NCBI RefSeq assembly: GCF_022180385.2
Contig: NZ_BQME02000002.1
Span: 2,320,501 to 2,384,500 of the forward strand
Reading direction: 5' to 3'
Origin: Paenibacillus sp. L3-i20
Lineage (GTDB): Bacteria > Bacillota > Bacilli > Paenibacillales > Paenibacillaceae
DNA: 64,000 bases
How positions within the stretch are numbered: the first letter of the stretch is position 1; every line of letters starts with the position of its first letter. The translations under genes and the position numbers were made by a program. Under the pieces are notes generated by a model. The model saw only the letters and a program-made list of their open reading frames with translations, was not told the DNA's origin and searched no databases. Below, one piece after another: positions 1-9,082 of the stretch.

Positions 1-2942
1 AAGCCTACCCCCTGTGACCCGTCAGAATCGCCCCTTTCAAGTAGCGTTTTCAACCGTTCAGGAGTGATTCCAACGCCATCGTCGGCCACAACAAATTGCC
101 ACATCCCATCCAACTTTTCCGCCGTCAACGTCACCGTGCCGCCATCAATCCGATCGCCGATACCATGGCGAATCGCATTTTCTACAAGCGGCTGCAACAG
201 AAGCGGCGGCATGTGTACACCATAAGCAGTCTCTGCGATATTATAGTTAAAACGAATGCGATCTTTAAACCGGGTTCTTTCAATTTCTACATACGTTCGA
301 ATAAGACTGAATTCTTCTGCAAACCCGATACGCTCCTCCGTATTACTAAATCGGAAGCTTCCTCGCAAGTAATCAGCGAGATCGGCAATCATCTTCCGTG
401 CGCGCTCCACATCCATATAGCTTAAGGCCACAATACTATTCAGCACATTAAACAAAAAGTGCGGTTTGATCTGCGATTGCAAAAATGCCACTTCCATATG
501 GACCGCTCGGCCAAGCGACTCCTTCATCGCGAGCAGACTGCCGATTCTTGCCTTAAGCTCCTCTAAATCGAAAGGCTTCGGCAAATAATCATTCGCCCCC
601 GCTTGAAAGGCAGCCACTTTATCTTGGGGCTGTATCGCTGCTGTCACCATTAGGACAGGTAGCTCGAGCAGCGAATATCTTTTGCGAATTTCTTGGCAAA
701 CTTCATAGCCCGACATGCCCGGCATCATGAGATCAAGAATAACGAGATCAATTCTACCCAATTGATCGATCTGCTCCAGCGCTTCAAAACCGTTTTTAAC
801 TGCAATCACTCGATAATCGAGGGGTTGCAGTGTGTCCAATAAGACTTTCAAGTTCACGTATTGATCATCGACGATAAGAACTGTATGTTTGCCGTTTAAA
901 TTCACATGATAGGGTGTAACGAAGGAATATTCTGTTTCCTTAGGCATGACCTGTGGGCTTAGATAGGACACGGTCAATGCTGCTTCGCTTTGCTTATTGG
1001 CAATCGGAAGCGTGAATGTAAAAGTCGAACCGACTCCACGCGTGGAAGCAACAGATAGCTTACCCTTTTGCAGCTCGACCAGTTGCCTCGCGATCGGTAG
1101 CCCTAATCCGAAGCCGCGGTGCTGTGCACTCTCCAGCGATTTGAACGGTTCAAAGATGAAGGGAATGTCTTGAGGCTCTATACCTTCTCCTGTATCGTGC
1201 ACTGCAATTTCGAGCTTGCCTTCAAGTTCTCTCCCAGTAACGACAATCCTCCCGTTCTCCGTATGCTTGATTGCATTGTCAAGCAGATTTCCAATAACTT
1301 GGCTCAGACGAATTTCATCGGCATAAGCGGGAGGCAACTGCGCAGGAACATCGTTCACCAATTGAATCTGTTTTTCCATACAGAGGTAGGAATAAAAGCG
1401 CACTTGCACCTCCGCAATAGAACGAACATCAATGGGTGCTGGTACGATTATCAGCTCGCCTTGCTTCAGTTTAGATAAGTCTAAGATGTCGTAAACGAGC
1501 TGTGAAAGCTTCTTGGTAATGTCGGTAATTAACTGAAGCTTCTCCTGTTGCTTGGCAGTTGGTGGGTGTTCCCCATCGTTCAACATCGACCTTGAAATAT
1601 TCATCACCCCGTGAAGAGGCGTCTTGAATTCATGCGAGGTTCGTGCCAAAAAATCATCCTTTAACTTGTCCGTTTGCAGCAATTGCCCGGACAGCTCCTC
1701 AATTTTTTTGAATGCGTTCGAGAACCGGAGCGACATTAGAAGCGCTAGCATCAGCAGAACAAGAAAAGGTTCAATAGGCGCAAGTGAATAGATCGGCACG
1801 CCGAAATAAACATTCATATTTTGTTTCAGCACCAGCGCATTCAAAGCCAATGCAGCAACCGCCAAATACCCGCTCCCCGTTACTTTGTGCAGGGCTGTAT
1901 ATACGAACACATATGTGGCATACAGCAACGAGATCGTAACGTATAATGATGTCAATTGACGAAACGGCCCATTTGCAAGCTGGGAGGCGAAGCCTATATT
2001 CAGTAAGACAAGAATCACCCCTGCGGCTAGACCGCCTCGCGTGAGCCATTTCAAGCAATAAGGCCGGAATGCAGTATATACATACAAAAAAAATCCAACA
2101 CCTACCCCAACTGTCAAAACCATCTGTATGCGAAAATAAAGCCAGAACGGTAACGGACCGATCGCATCAAATAATACTCTCTCTCCGCTAACGCTTGTAA
2201 ATGCAGCGATACATACGCAAACGATGCCAAACACCGCAAGTGATACATCATTTCTACGTTGGGAAAATAATCCGATAAAATATAATCCCATGATCAGAAA
2301 TGCGGTTAACGTGATCCAATCATGAGCCGTAGCTCGATCGCGAAGCCCGGCAATTTGCTCGGCCTTGCCTAAGAGTAGCGATTCGTAAATTCCACTGCTT
2401 ACATGAAATTCATAGTTAGCCACTTGAACCAAAATTTCATTCCAGCCCGGCTGCAACGTAAAGTAGCTGACATACGGTTTGTTAAGTGCCCTGTAACTTT
2501 GCTTCTCTGCTGGATTCCCGCTGGATCCGACAATCTTTCCATTGACGATAATCCGATTGGAAATCAGAATAGACGCTGTTTTCAATCCGTATACGGTGCT
2601 TGCATCGTCTATTCGAACCCGTAAACGATAAGTAGCCATTCCAATTGTATCCATCTGCTTTGACCATGATCCAGGAACCCGAATCATTGCAGATTCTCCC
2701 CCTCCTATAACATCAGGAGAGAGTGAGCGCTTTTGACCCAGCAGCTGGTCCTTATAAAATTCCCATTGTCCATCCAGACGTACACTTCCATCTTCTTCGA
2801 ATTCCCATGCGGTTAAGTCCATCATTCCATTCATCGCAACAGGCATGGACTTTTTATGGATAGAGACGTAAGTCAACAGCATCCCATAGGTTGCAACCAA
2901 GAGTGATAGTGTGATAACCGCCGCCGCTAATTTTTTTCTCAT
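1..2942 (-). CDS. Hybrid sensor histidine kinase, 7TMR-DISM type (3' end outside window)
   Basis: This membrane sensor kinase probably phosphorylates the regulator encoded just upstream. The frame stays open from ATG at 2942 past position 1, so about 980 residues are visible and the C-terminus is missing. In order it has an N-terminal membrane anchor, an extracellular DISM-like domain (about 45-190), a run of membrane helices (about 205-400), HisKA with SHEFKTPLHG (His437), HATPase with an NLLDNA N-box, and a REC domain with ILDLMMPGMSG (Asp737). It then carries a second LytS-type kinase module with QIKPHFLFN (His828) and the start of a second ATPase. Its ATG overlaps the stop of the upstream regulator (ATGA), implying translational coupling. 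Two kinase modules flanking a receiver suggest an internal phosphorelay; the signal is unknown. Confidence 0.9.
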   Translation of the reverse strand, partial: MRKKLAAAVITLSLLVATYGMLLTYVSIHKKSMPVAMNGMMDLTAWEFEEDGSVRLDGQWEFYKDQLLGQKRSLSPDVIGGGESAMIRVPGSWSKQMDTIGMATYRLRVRIDDASTVYGLKTASILISNRIIVNGKIVGSSGNPAEKQSYRALNKPYVSYFTLQPGWNEILVQVANYEFHVSSGIYESLLLGKAEQIAGLRDRATAHDWITLTAFLIMGLYFIGLFSQRRNDVSLAVFGIVCVCIAAFTSVSGERVLFDAIGPLPFWLYFRIQMVLTVGVGVGFFLYVYTAFRPYCLKWLTRGGLAAGVILVLLNIGFASQLANGPFRQLTSLYVTISLLYATYVFVYTALHKVTGSGYLAVAALALNALVLKQNMNVYFGVPIYSLAPIEPFLVLLMLALLMSLRFSNAFKKIEELSGQLLQTDKLKDDFLARTSHEFKTPLHGVMNISRSMLNDGEHPPTAKQQEKLQLITDITKKLSQLVYDILDLSKLKQGELIIVPAPIDVRSIAEVQVRFYSYLCMEKQIQLVNDVPAQLPPAYADEIRLSQVIGNLLDNAIKHTENGRIVVTGRELEGKLEIAVHDTGEGIEPQDIPFIFEPFKSLESAQHRGFGLGLPIARQLVELQKGKLSVASTRGVGSTFTFTLPIANKQSEAALTVSYLSPQVMPKETEYSFVTPYHVNLNGKHTVLIVDDQYVNLKVLLDTLQPLDYRVIAVKNGFEALEQIDQLGRIDLVILDLMMPGMSGYEVCQEIRKRYSLLELPVLMVTAAIQPQDKVAAFQAGANDYLPKPFDLEELKARIGSLLAMKESLGRAVHMEVAFLQSQIKPHFLFNVLNSIVALSYMDVERARKMIADLADYLRGSFRFSNTEERIGFAEEFSLIRTYVEIERTRFKDRIRFNYNIAETAYGVHMPPLLLQPLVENAIRHGIGDRIDGGTVTLTAEKLDGMWQFVVADDGVGITPERLKTLLERGDSDGSQGVG

Positions 2943-4087
2943 TGGCTTTGCCGCTCAGTCTTGTTTTTCGCTTGCTCAAATAACCACAACGTCTCTTCCT
3001 CCAGCTCAGTTCCAAGTTGAAAACGTACCGCATGTTCCAATTGCATACATACTCGATAGGCCTCATTTCGATTACCCTGCTTCAGATGAAGCTTGATCAA
3101 CTCACGCCCATCGATTTCGGAATCAGGAGTAAGTTGCAATAGGTTTTGCATGCTCTCCATTGCAAGCGTCAGATTGCCCTGACTTTGAAAATGTGTGTAC
3201 CATTTGCGAAGTACACGGACATACAAGCTTTTGATCTCTAGTTGTCTTGCGATGGCCCAGCCAAAATCGCAAGCTTCCATATATTCGCCTTTGTACATCT
3301 GATTCACTTTTTTGTAAGCCTTTTCATCTATATCCTCTTTAGACAACATGTCACTTAGCAACTGCTTAAATTCGATTACATCGACCGTCAGCCCATCTAA
3401 AGTAATCCCAAACCCTACATCCGCTTTATGTATATGGATTGGAATGTGATGCTTCGCCAAGCTACTCCTTAAATAGGAGAGGCATGTATATAAATACGTT
3501 TTCGCCTTATTCAGATCATACCCCGGCCACAACGCCTCAATAATTGATGCGGTACTTACAGACCTTCCTGCATAATGAATAAGGAACGCGCAAAGCTCCT
3601 TTTCCTTCTTTGTTTTCCAGGTCAGCACCTTGTTCTCGTCACTCGACAAAACAATATGAAAGCCTCCCAGACAACGAACGGTCGGTGTGATGCTTGCGCT
3701 TTGGCGTATCTGAATGACGGACTCTGGTAAAGTTTGTTTAATGCGCTCAATCGTGTTCTGCAATCTATCAATCGTAAGTGGCTTCAGCAAATAGTCGATC
3801 GATTGAACTTCAAACGCTTCGACCGCATATTCCGCATATGCCGTTATAAATACGATTGGTATTTTAGGAAGCATACCTCTAATCTTTCTAGCAGCTTCCG
3901 TTCCCTTCATCCCCGGCATTTGGTTATCTAGGAATACTGCATCTACAGGGGAATTACCTAAAGCTTCAATCGCTTCTATCGGATTAATATACCTTCCTAT
4001 TACATTAATATTCCCAATTTTTTCTAGTAATATCTCCAACAAGTTCAACGCATCTTCTTCATCATCAATAAGCATTACACGAATCAT
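2939..4087 (-). CDS. Response regulator with REC, winged-helix and BTAD (SARP-like) domains
   Basis: Transcriptional regulator of 382 aa. REC occupies residues 1-120 (acidic DDEE near the start, phosphoacceptor Asp54 in VFLDNQMPG, Lys of the LLKPL motif). An OmpR-type winged helix begins near residue 137, and a bacterial transcriptional activation domain (BTAD, TPR-like) spans about 225-370, the SARP/AfsR arrangement. I placed the start at 4087 (MIRVMLID) because GAGGAG lies about 9 nt upstream; the upstream in-frame ATG at 4189 has no such site. Its stop overlaps the kinase ATG by 4 nt, so it is almost certainly the kinase's partner. Targets are not evident. Confidence 0.88.
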   Translation of the reverse strand: MIRVMLIDDEEDALNLLEILLEKIGNINVIGRYINPIEAIEALGNSPVDAVFLDNQMPGMKGTEAARKIRGMLPKIPIVFITAYAEYAVEAFEVQSIDYLLKPLTIDRLQNTIERIKQTLPESVIQIRQSASITPTVRCLGGFHIVLSSDENKVLTWKTKKEKELCAFLIHYAGRSVSTASIIEALWPGYDLNKAKTYLYTCLSYLRSSLAKHHIPIHIHKADVGFGITLDGLTVDVIEFKQLLSDMLSKEDIDEKAYKKVNQMYKGEYMEACDFGWAIARQLEIKSLYVRVLRKWYTHFQSQGNLTLAMESMQNLLQLTPDSEIDGRELIKLHLKQGNRNEAYRVCMQLEHAVRFQLGTELEEETLWLFEQAKNKTERQSQ

Positions 4088-4277
4088 CGGTTCTTTTCTC
4101 CTCAAGATTATTGCTAGATTCCCTATTACGCACGGAGAACATAAATTCAAATATTTACTATAAACCCGATTGATATAAAAAGAAAGCATTTATTGAATTC
4201 GTGATATAAAAACAGGGGAATGGCTGAATGGAACTGGGTTTCCCCATTCTCCATGCAGCCATTCCCCCTGCTTTAAA

Positions 4278-4606
4278 AAGACATTATTCGATGCAGCGCT
4301 CGCCATGCAAATGGAAATCATCAATGGATACAAGAACGGCAGCTTCCGACCTGATATGCAGATTACTCGTGCGGAGATGGCGTCGATGATCGCCAAAGTA
4401 TTAAACTCGTTACGCAAATACAACAAGCGGCCTTGCTGATGACGAAAACATCCCGACGTAAGCGAACGATTCACAAGCTCGGTATTGTGAATCGTCGCGG
4501 CGGAAATAACTTTGTTCCGAACGACACAGCAACGCGTTCAGAGGTGTCGTGATGCTGCTCAAAATGTTGGAAGTTCCGGAGCAAAAATTAATTTATAAAC
4601 ATTAAG
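4278..4606 (+). pseudogene. Decayed S-layer homology (SLH) domain protein fragment
   Basis: Reading from 4278 in one frame gives a clear SLH repeat (FDAALAMQMEIINGY, then FRPDMQITRAEM) ending in a stop near 4440. After a frame change a second repeat follows (IHKLGIVNRRGG, then NFVPNDTATRSEV, about 4459-4554). It is broken by another shift before MLLKMLE, and stops near 4606. SLH domains anchor secreted proteins to the cell wall. No start codon, ribosome site or long frame remains, so this is the 3' relic of a larger gene. The minus-strand ORF over it is an antisense shadow. Confidence 0.8.
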
Positions 4607-4656
4607 AACGTTGGTAGATATTTCAAATAAAGCCAATTTCATTAGATTGAATAATT

Positions 4657-5898
4657 TTAATTTCCTTGTTTTTTCACAAATCCCAATAAATCATGAAGTG
4701 TTCTTACAAAGTCACTCCCAGTTAAGCGCCCCATTCCACCATATGCACAATCCATTTCATTATATTGTGAGACTCGATCTTTTCGAATACTTGGTCCGGC
4801 GATTAGGACAGGAACCGGTTCACCTGTATGTTCTCCAACTTCGCATGGAGTGGAATGATCCGCCGCCAAAGCCAAGTATACGTTATCAGGTAGTTTTTCC
4901 CTAATCATTCCTACCATCTGATCGAATAGTTCTATTGATTTTGTTTTTTCAAGCGGCTTATTATCGTGGCCTTTAACGTCAGGTGCCTTCATATGAACGT
5001 ACACGATATCATTGTTAGCTATTTCCTCTATAGCCAGTTTCGCTTTTAATTCTATATTCGTATCAATGTTACCAGTCATACTGCTATCCGTAAAAGTCTT
5101 GTAGCCTGCTAACTTGGCAACGCCTAATACAGTACTTTCGCCTGCTATACAACTCACATTTATGTTTAGTTTCTCGGCTATTGGTTCTATATCTACCATC
5201 CGGCCGGCTCCCCTTGTTAAAATAAAATTAGCCGGTAATTTCCCTGCCGTAATACGTTCTACATTAACGGGATGCGATGATAATATTTCGTGGGCCTTCT
5301 TAAGGAATACATTTAACAGGTATGCTGTTTTTTGGGCTTCCTTGGATGCATCCTTAGGTTCTATGTGATGATAAGGTTTTCCATCGTTTGGAGCTTTAGG
5401 ATCAGAATCACTGACTTGATCACTTAAACCGTCTCCGCGTAGAATTAGTACTGCACGATGCTCCGTAGCAGGCTCTAAATAAGCGACTACCCCATCTTCA
5501 AGCTCCATACCATTTATAGACTTGGCTATTTCATTAGTTTTCTCGCGAATTCTTCCTGCGCGGCGGTCAACAACAATCCCGGCTTCATCTACTGTGGCAA
5601 AATTACAGCGTAATACAATATCCCCCGGTTTTACTTCCATTCCGATTCCGAGTGCTTCAATAGGGCCCCGGCCGGGATAATGCTGTGGCTCGTAACCGAA
5701 TAATATTAAATGGCCCATATCTGTTCCCACAGGGATACCGGGAGCAATCAGATCCATCATTCCTGTAATTCCTTCTGAAGCCAGATCATCCAGATTCGGT
5801 GTCCGGGCATATTCCAATGGTGTCTTATTGCCTAACATTGTATGGGGCCGGTCTCCAAGCCCGTCTGCAATTGCCATTATAACTTTTCTGTTTATCAT
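4657..5898 (-). CDS. Archaeal-type cofactor-independent phosphoglycerate mutase-like protein
   Basis: A 413-aa alkaline-phosphatase-superfamily phosphomutase resembling ApgM (2,3-bisphosphoglycerate-independent phosphoglycerate mutase). The N-terminus has the metal-binding motif AIADGLGDRP, the nucleophile region reads GTDMGHL, and metal ligands appear near the C-terminus in HMKAPDVKGHD and AADHSTP. Start ATG follows GGGGGAG at about 6 nt. It lies 18 nt after a DASS carboxylate transporter, in a unit divergent from a LysR regulator. The family normally interconverts 3- and 2-phosphoglycerate. Its place beside a transporter rather than in a glycolytic operon suggests a specialised catabolic role, which is inference. 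Confidence 0.82.
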   Translation of the reverse strand: MINRKVIMAIADGLGDRPHTMLGNKTPLEYARTPNLDDLASEGITGMMDLIAPGIPVGTDMGHLILFGYEPQHYPGRGPIEALGIGMEVKPGDIVLRCNFATVDEAGIVVDRRAGRIREKTNEIAKSINGMELEDGVVAYLEPATEHRAVLILRGDGLSDQVSDSDPKAPNDGKPYHHIEPKDASKEAQKTAYLLNVFLKKAHEILSSHPVNVERITAGKLPANFILTRGAGRMVDIEPIAEKLNINVSCIAGESTVLGVAKLAGYKTFTDSSMTGNIDTNIELKAKLAIEEIANNDIVYVHMKAPDVKGHDNKPLEKTKSIELFDQMVGMIREKLPDNVYLALAADHSTPCEVGEHTGEPVPVLIAGPSIRKDRVSQYNEMDCAYGGMGRLTGSDFVRTLHDLLGFVKKQGN

Positions 5899-5916
5899 GG
5901 TGTTCTCCCCCTAATC

Positions 5917-7398
5917 CTATAGTCCCAATAGACCAAACCAAGTAAAGTAGCCAATACATATAACGGTTGCACCAATAAAACAAGTTACAATCGCATACTT
6001 TACTTGATCCAAAACAGAGAAGAAACCACTCGAAAAATAAATGGTATTTACTTTTGAATGCGGCGGAAGCGTAATCGTAAATGTCGTCGTCATAGCGGCA
6101 GCTAGCGCTAATGGTACAGGGTCCATACCTAGCGTTTTTGCTAAAGCAATGAAAGCTGGTATCAAAATCGTTACCCGAACCGTTTTACTCGTAAAGATAA
6201 GATGGCTGTACATCGCAATGAATATGACGACTATAGCTACCATCGTATGTGACATCTTGTCGATTCCTAAACCATCAACTACTTTATCGATAAGCCATAT
6301 TGCGCCACCCGAATCATCCAAAGCATTTCCTGCTGCATAAGCACCAGCTGCGAATAACATCAATTCCCATTTGATGTTTGCATCCTTCCACTCCAGCATT
6401 CCCACTCTTGGTAGCAGACAGAGGATAGCAGCAAGAACCGCTGTCTGTGCCGTATCAATCTCAAAGCCAAACCAGCCTAGATGATAGTCTCCTGTAGCCC
6501 ACAAGAAGACAGTTAAAATAAAGATAGCCGTTGCTTTCTTTTCAGCTACAGAGAAAGAACCTAATTTCTCTAGTTCCCCCTTAAGTGTATCCATTACATT
6601 TTCAAAATTACCTTCTTTTTTTACAGAGAATAGTTTCAATCCAATGAAGAACGTGATTACCATCGTTATGATAGCAGCAGGCATTGAGGCAAAAAGCCAA
6701 TCCATATATCCAATGCTGCCACCGGCTTGCTCGTTAATGAAACCGACTGCAATAATGTTCCCTGCAGTAGCCGTCATGACACCCGATGTAGCAAGGGCAT
6801 CCGCTTGCAGACCTTGAAGCATCATCACTTTACCAAGTCGGCTTTTCCCAGGGATGGCTTTATAGACTTCCAATAAAATTAAAGCAATCGGCATCATAAG
6901 TGTAGCACGTGCCGTCGTAGATGGAACAAAAAACGCTAATATAAAGTTAATTAAAACCAAAACTGCCAAAGTTCTTGTCGGTGTTTTACCAAACGCCGTA
7001 ACCATCCATAGCGAGAACCTTCTACCTAAATTAGATTTCATCATAGCTGAAGTTAAGACAAATGCAGAAACCATTAACCAAATAACGTCAAACCCTAATG
7101 TTCCAAAAGCTGCTTTCGTACTACTAACGGCCCCAACTAATGGAAGGCACAGAATCACAAGTAGCGATGTTAGATAAATCGGTATTGGAGTTGTAATCCA
7201 CATGATTAATGCACCGGCAAATATCGCGATTGATTTTTGCGCTGCAGGATCTAATCCTTCCGGATTAGGCATGAATAGTAATATTAGAACAACAATAATT
7301 GCAACAGGAATTCCCCACTTTTTCATACCGTTCTCAAAACGGCCATTCTTTTTTACAGGTGGTTCATTCCCAACTTTTCCGACTTTTTCATCAGTCAT
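5917..7398 (-). CDS. DASS family (SLC13/CitT-like) sodium/anion symporter
   Basis: Integral membrane transporter of 493 aa, expected to import di- or tricarboxylates or related organic anions. It shows multiple hydrophobic segments and DASS-family signatures: STTARATLMMPI in the first half and SKTVRVTILIP in the second, matching the duplicated re-entrant loops that bind substrate and sodium. The N-terminal 35 residues are charged and cytoplasmic. I chose ATG at 7398 because AAGGGGG lies about 8 nt upstream; an in-frame GTG at 7416 overlaps that site. It is the first gene of a two-gene unit with the phosphoglycerate-mutase-like gene and divergent from the LysR gene. Substrate cannot be read from sequence. 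Confidence 0.88.
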   Translation of the reverse strand: MTDEKVGKVGNEPPVKKNGRFENGMKKWGIPVAIIVVLILLFMPNPEGLDPAAQKSIAIFAGALIMWITTPIPIYLTSLLVILCLPLVGAVSSTKAAFGTLGFDVIWLMVSAFVLTSAMMKSNLGRRFSLWMVTAFGKTPTRTLAVLVLINFILAFFVPSTTARATLMMPIALILLEVYKAIPGKSRLGKVMMLQGLQADALATSGVMTATAGNIIAVGFINEQAGGSIGYMDWLFASMPAAIITMVITFFIGLKLFSVKKEGNFENVMDTLKGELEKLGSFSVAEKKATAIFILTVFLWATGDYHLGWFGFEIDTAQTAVLAAILCLLPRVGMLEWKDANIKWELMLFAAGAYAAGNALDDSGGAIWLIDKVVDGLGIDKMSHTMVAIVVIFIAMYSHLIFTSKTVRVTILIPAFIALAKTLGMDPVPLALAAAMTTTFTITLPPHSKVNTIYFSSGFFSVLDQVKYAIVTCFIGATVICIGYFTWFGLLGL

Positions 7399-7510
7399 TT
7401 TGAATCCCCCTTGCACTAGTATTGGTTACGCTTTCATTATATCAACCCTAATCCATAATACAATTTGATTTGTTTTTGAAAATCATAACGATTCCTTATA
7501 GTTGTTTACT

Positions 7511-7540
7511 ACAGTTAAACTTCTTAATTATCACAACTGT
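7511..7540. promoter_or_regulatory. Inverted repeat in the divergent LysR/transporter intergenic region
   Basis: ACAGTT at 7511-7516 and AACTGT at 7535-7540 form an inverted repeat within the 217-bp AT-rich gap between the transporter and the LysR gene. LysR regulators commonly bind dyads in such divergent promoters, so this is a candidate operator. It is a short dyad and could be chance. Confidence 0.3.
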
Positions 7541-7615
7541 ATTTGTAAGAACATTAACCCATTTGATATAATTTTATAAAATTAAAAAAGCATGATTTAG
7601 AAGGGGCGGTTGGAT

Positions 7616-8509
7616 ATGAATTTAATTAAGCTGCAGACATTTATAACGCTGTCAAAATGTTTAAACTTTACTGAGGCGGCAGAGCAACTTTATTGTTCAC
7701 AACCAGCTGTAACTATGCAAATTCAAAGTTTGGAGAAAGACTTGGGGTTTCCGCTTTTTGACCGTATCGGAAAAAAGCTATTCTTAACCAACCAGGGAGA
7801 ACATTTTAAACCATATGCCGAACAAATCATTAATCTCGTTCATTCTTCAAAAGAGCATATAAAGCAGTTGGACAACTTAGCTTTCGGAACACTATCCTTT
7901 GGGGCAAGCAATTTCGTTGGGGTATACCTTCTTCCTGCTGTTCTTAGCAACTTTACCAAAAAATATTCCGGTATAAAGATCAACATGAATATTACTTCAT
8001 CAACACACTTAATTAACATGCTAGAATCCAACAAAGTGGAATTATTGGTTCTCTCGAACCGAATACCAGTTGATGAAAGTTACTTCGCAACGAATACTTT
8101 TCATCAAGATAAACTTGTTCTAGTCGTCAATAGCCAGCATCATCTTGCTCAACGTAAAGAGTGTTCTTTAGAGGATTTAGTAAATGAAACGATGATTTTG
8201 AAACCATCTAAATCAGCTACTCGAGATTATCTTGAAGGGGAATTTAGAAAACATGGATTTGATTTTCCAAAGTATATGGAGATAAGTAGCTTAGAAGCAA
8301 TTAAGCAAAGCGTCATTCATGGACTTGGCATTTCGGTTGTCTCGGATTTAGCAATTAAACAAGAAATTGAAAACGGATTATTAGTCGAGGTTCCAGTAAA
8401 AGGAGTGGAGTTTCAAAGGGGCGTTATGTATGTATATCGCCGTGGTACTCATCTTTCTCCAGCAGCAACAGAATTTATCGCGCTTTTGGATCAAATGTCC
8501 CTTAAATAA
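7616..8509 (+). CDS. LysR family transcriptional regulator
   Basis: A 297-aa LTTR. Residues 1-60 form the winged HTH (NFTEAAEQLYCSQPAVTMQI, typical of the family), followed by a periplasmic-binding-protein-like effector domain (about 90-295). Start ATG 7616 is preceded by AAGGGG; an in-frame TTG two codons upstream is less well placed. It is transcribed away from the DASS transporter and phosphomutase genes and most likely regulates them in response to the transported compound or a product. That link rests on gene position only. Confidence 0.9.
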   Translation: MNLIKLQTFITLSKCLNFTEAAEQLYCSQPAVTMQIQSLEKDLGFPLFDRIGKKLFLTNQGEHFKPYAEQIINLVHSSKEHIKQLDNLAFGTLSFGASNFVGVYLLPAVLSNFTKKYSGIKINMNITSSTHLINMLESNKVELLVLSNRIPVDESYFATNTFHQDKLVLVVNSQHHLAQRKECSLEDLVNETMILKPSKSATRDYLEGEFRKHGFDFPKYMEISSLEAIKQSVIHGLGISVVSDLAIKQEIENGLLVEVPVKGVEFQRGVMYVYRRGTHLSPAATEFIALLDQMSLK

Positions 8510-8739
8510 TTTGCTGACCATGGGCTTTTATTTAATTTATAGGCGTCAATTCCTTCCCATCTTCAATGCTCTGTAGAGTCATGAGAAAAAAAGGCATCTT
8601 AATCTTGCGAGGAGGAATTAACATTCTATTGCAAGAAGCAAGATCAGTATAAGAAATCGCAATTTGACTGCTTAATCACTGTTCTCCATAAGTCCAAAAT
8701 CATCATTAGAATATTTGGGAATGGTGCTTTCTCCTCCGC

Positions 8740-8892
8740 TTTCCTCCTTCATTAAATCAATTTTAGTTAAACTTTCATTTCCATTTAACTAACGTTCAAA
8801 TGCTTGTAATTTATCTTCGGCAGTAACTTCAGCCATAGAAAAACTGCACCTCCAATTATTAATTGGTGTCTAACAGTTGGGGTGCAGTTCTG
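8740..8892 (-). pseudogene. IS3-family orfA 5' remnant with terminal sequence
   Basis: On the minus strand a leader with a terminal-repeat-like GAACTGCACCCCAACTG is followed by an ATG at 8836 and MAEVTAEDKLQAFER, then a stop. After one frame change it continues LNGNESLTKI, the pattern of IS3/IS150-group OrfA N-termini. No further transposase sequence follows, so only the IS end and the first about 30 codons survive. A separate orfB fragment in the same orientation lies at 12.64-12.90 kb, on the other side of the nitrite genes. Confidence 0.6.
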
Positions 8893-8909
8893 AAGGGTTG
8901 GGCTTTTCA

Positions 8910-8963
8910 TTACTTAAATGTCTCATTTCGTATCATCAATACTTCTGCCTCCACATGTGCCGG
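8910..8963 (-). pseudogene. Detached rlmD-like C-terminal tail (boundary A)
   Basis: The minus strand reads PAHVEAEVLMIRNETFK and then TAA at 8910-8912, with no gene body upstream, since the nirB promoter begins within 30 bp. The motif CTCCACATGT (8949-8958) is identical to the one in the 3' end of rlmD at 23441-23450 and occupies the same codon phase (His-Val-Glu). Length and sequence closely parallel the tail at 13019-13072 (RNETFK versus RNDTVQ). I read this as the outermost, oldest displaced 3' end of rlmD; the assignment is inference. Confidence 0.5.
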
Positions 8964-8989
8964 GTATACAGAGGCAACATATTTTCTAA

Positions 8990-9018
8990 TTTACCAATTT
9001 CCAAGTATATGATATATT
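8990..9018 (+). promoter_or_regulatory. Predicted SigA-type promoter of nirBDC
   Basis: TTTACC at 8990-8995 and TATATT at 9013-9018 are separated by 17 bp, a reasonable vegetative promoter. It would start transcription near 9025, about 58 nt before the nirB ATG, and immediately upstream of two palindromic operators. Confidence 0.5.
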
Positions 9019-9030
9019 CAACTTAAGTAA

Positions 9031-9067
9031 TGTGAAAGTTTTCACAATATGTGTGATTTTTTTCACA
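9031..9067. promoter_or_regulatory. Two tandem TGTGA-N6-TCACA operators (Rex- or Fnr-type)
   Basis: TGTGAAAGTTTTCACA (9031-9046) and TGTGATTTTTTTCACA (9052-9067) are exact TGTGA-N6-TCACA palindromes with centres 21 bp apart, two helical turns. The first also matches the Rex operator core TGTGAA-N4-TTCACA. Their position just downstream of the predicted start of transcription and ending 2 nt before the Shine-Dalgarno favours repression, as by NADH-sensing Rex. The Fnr-type consensus fits equally well. Either would tie nitrite reduction to oxygen or redox state. Confidence 0.7.
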
Positions 9068-9082
9068 ATGAGGAGGATTGCT

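Noticed and set aside
4190-4474. 94-codon minus-strand ORF
   Set aside because: It is antisense to the SLH relic, whose plus-strand repeats are unmistakable.
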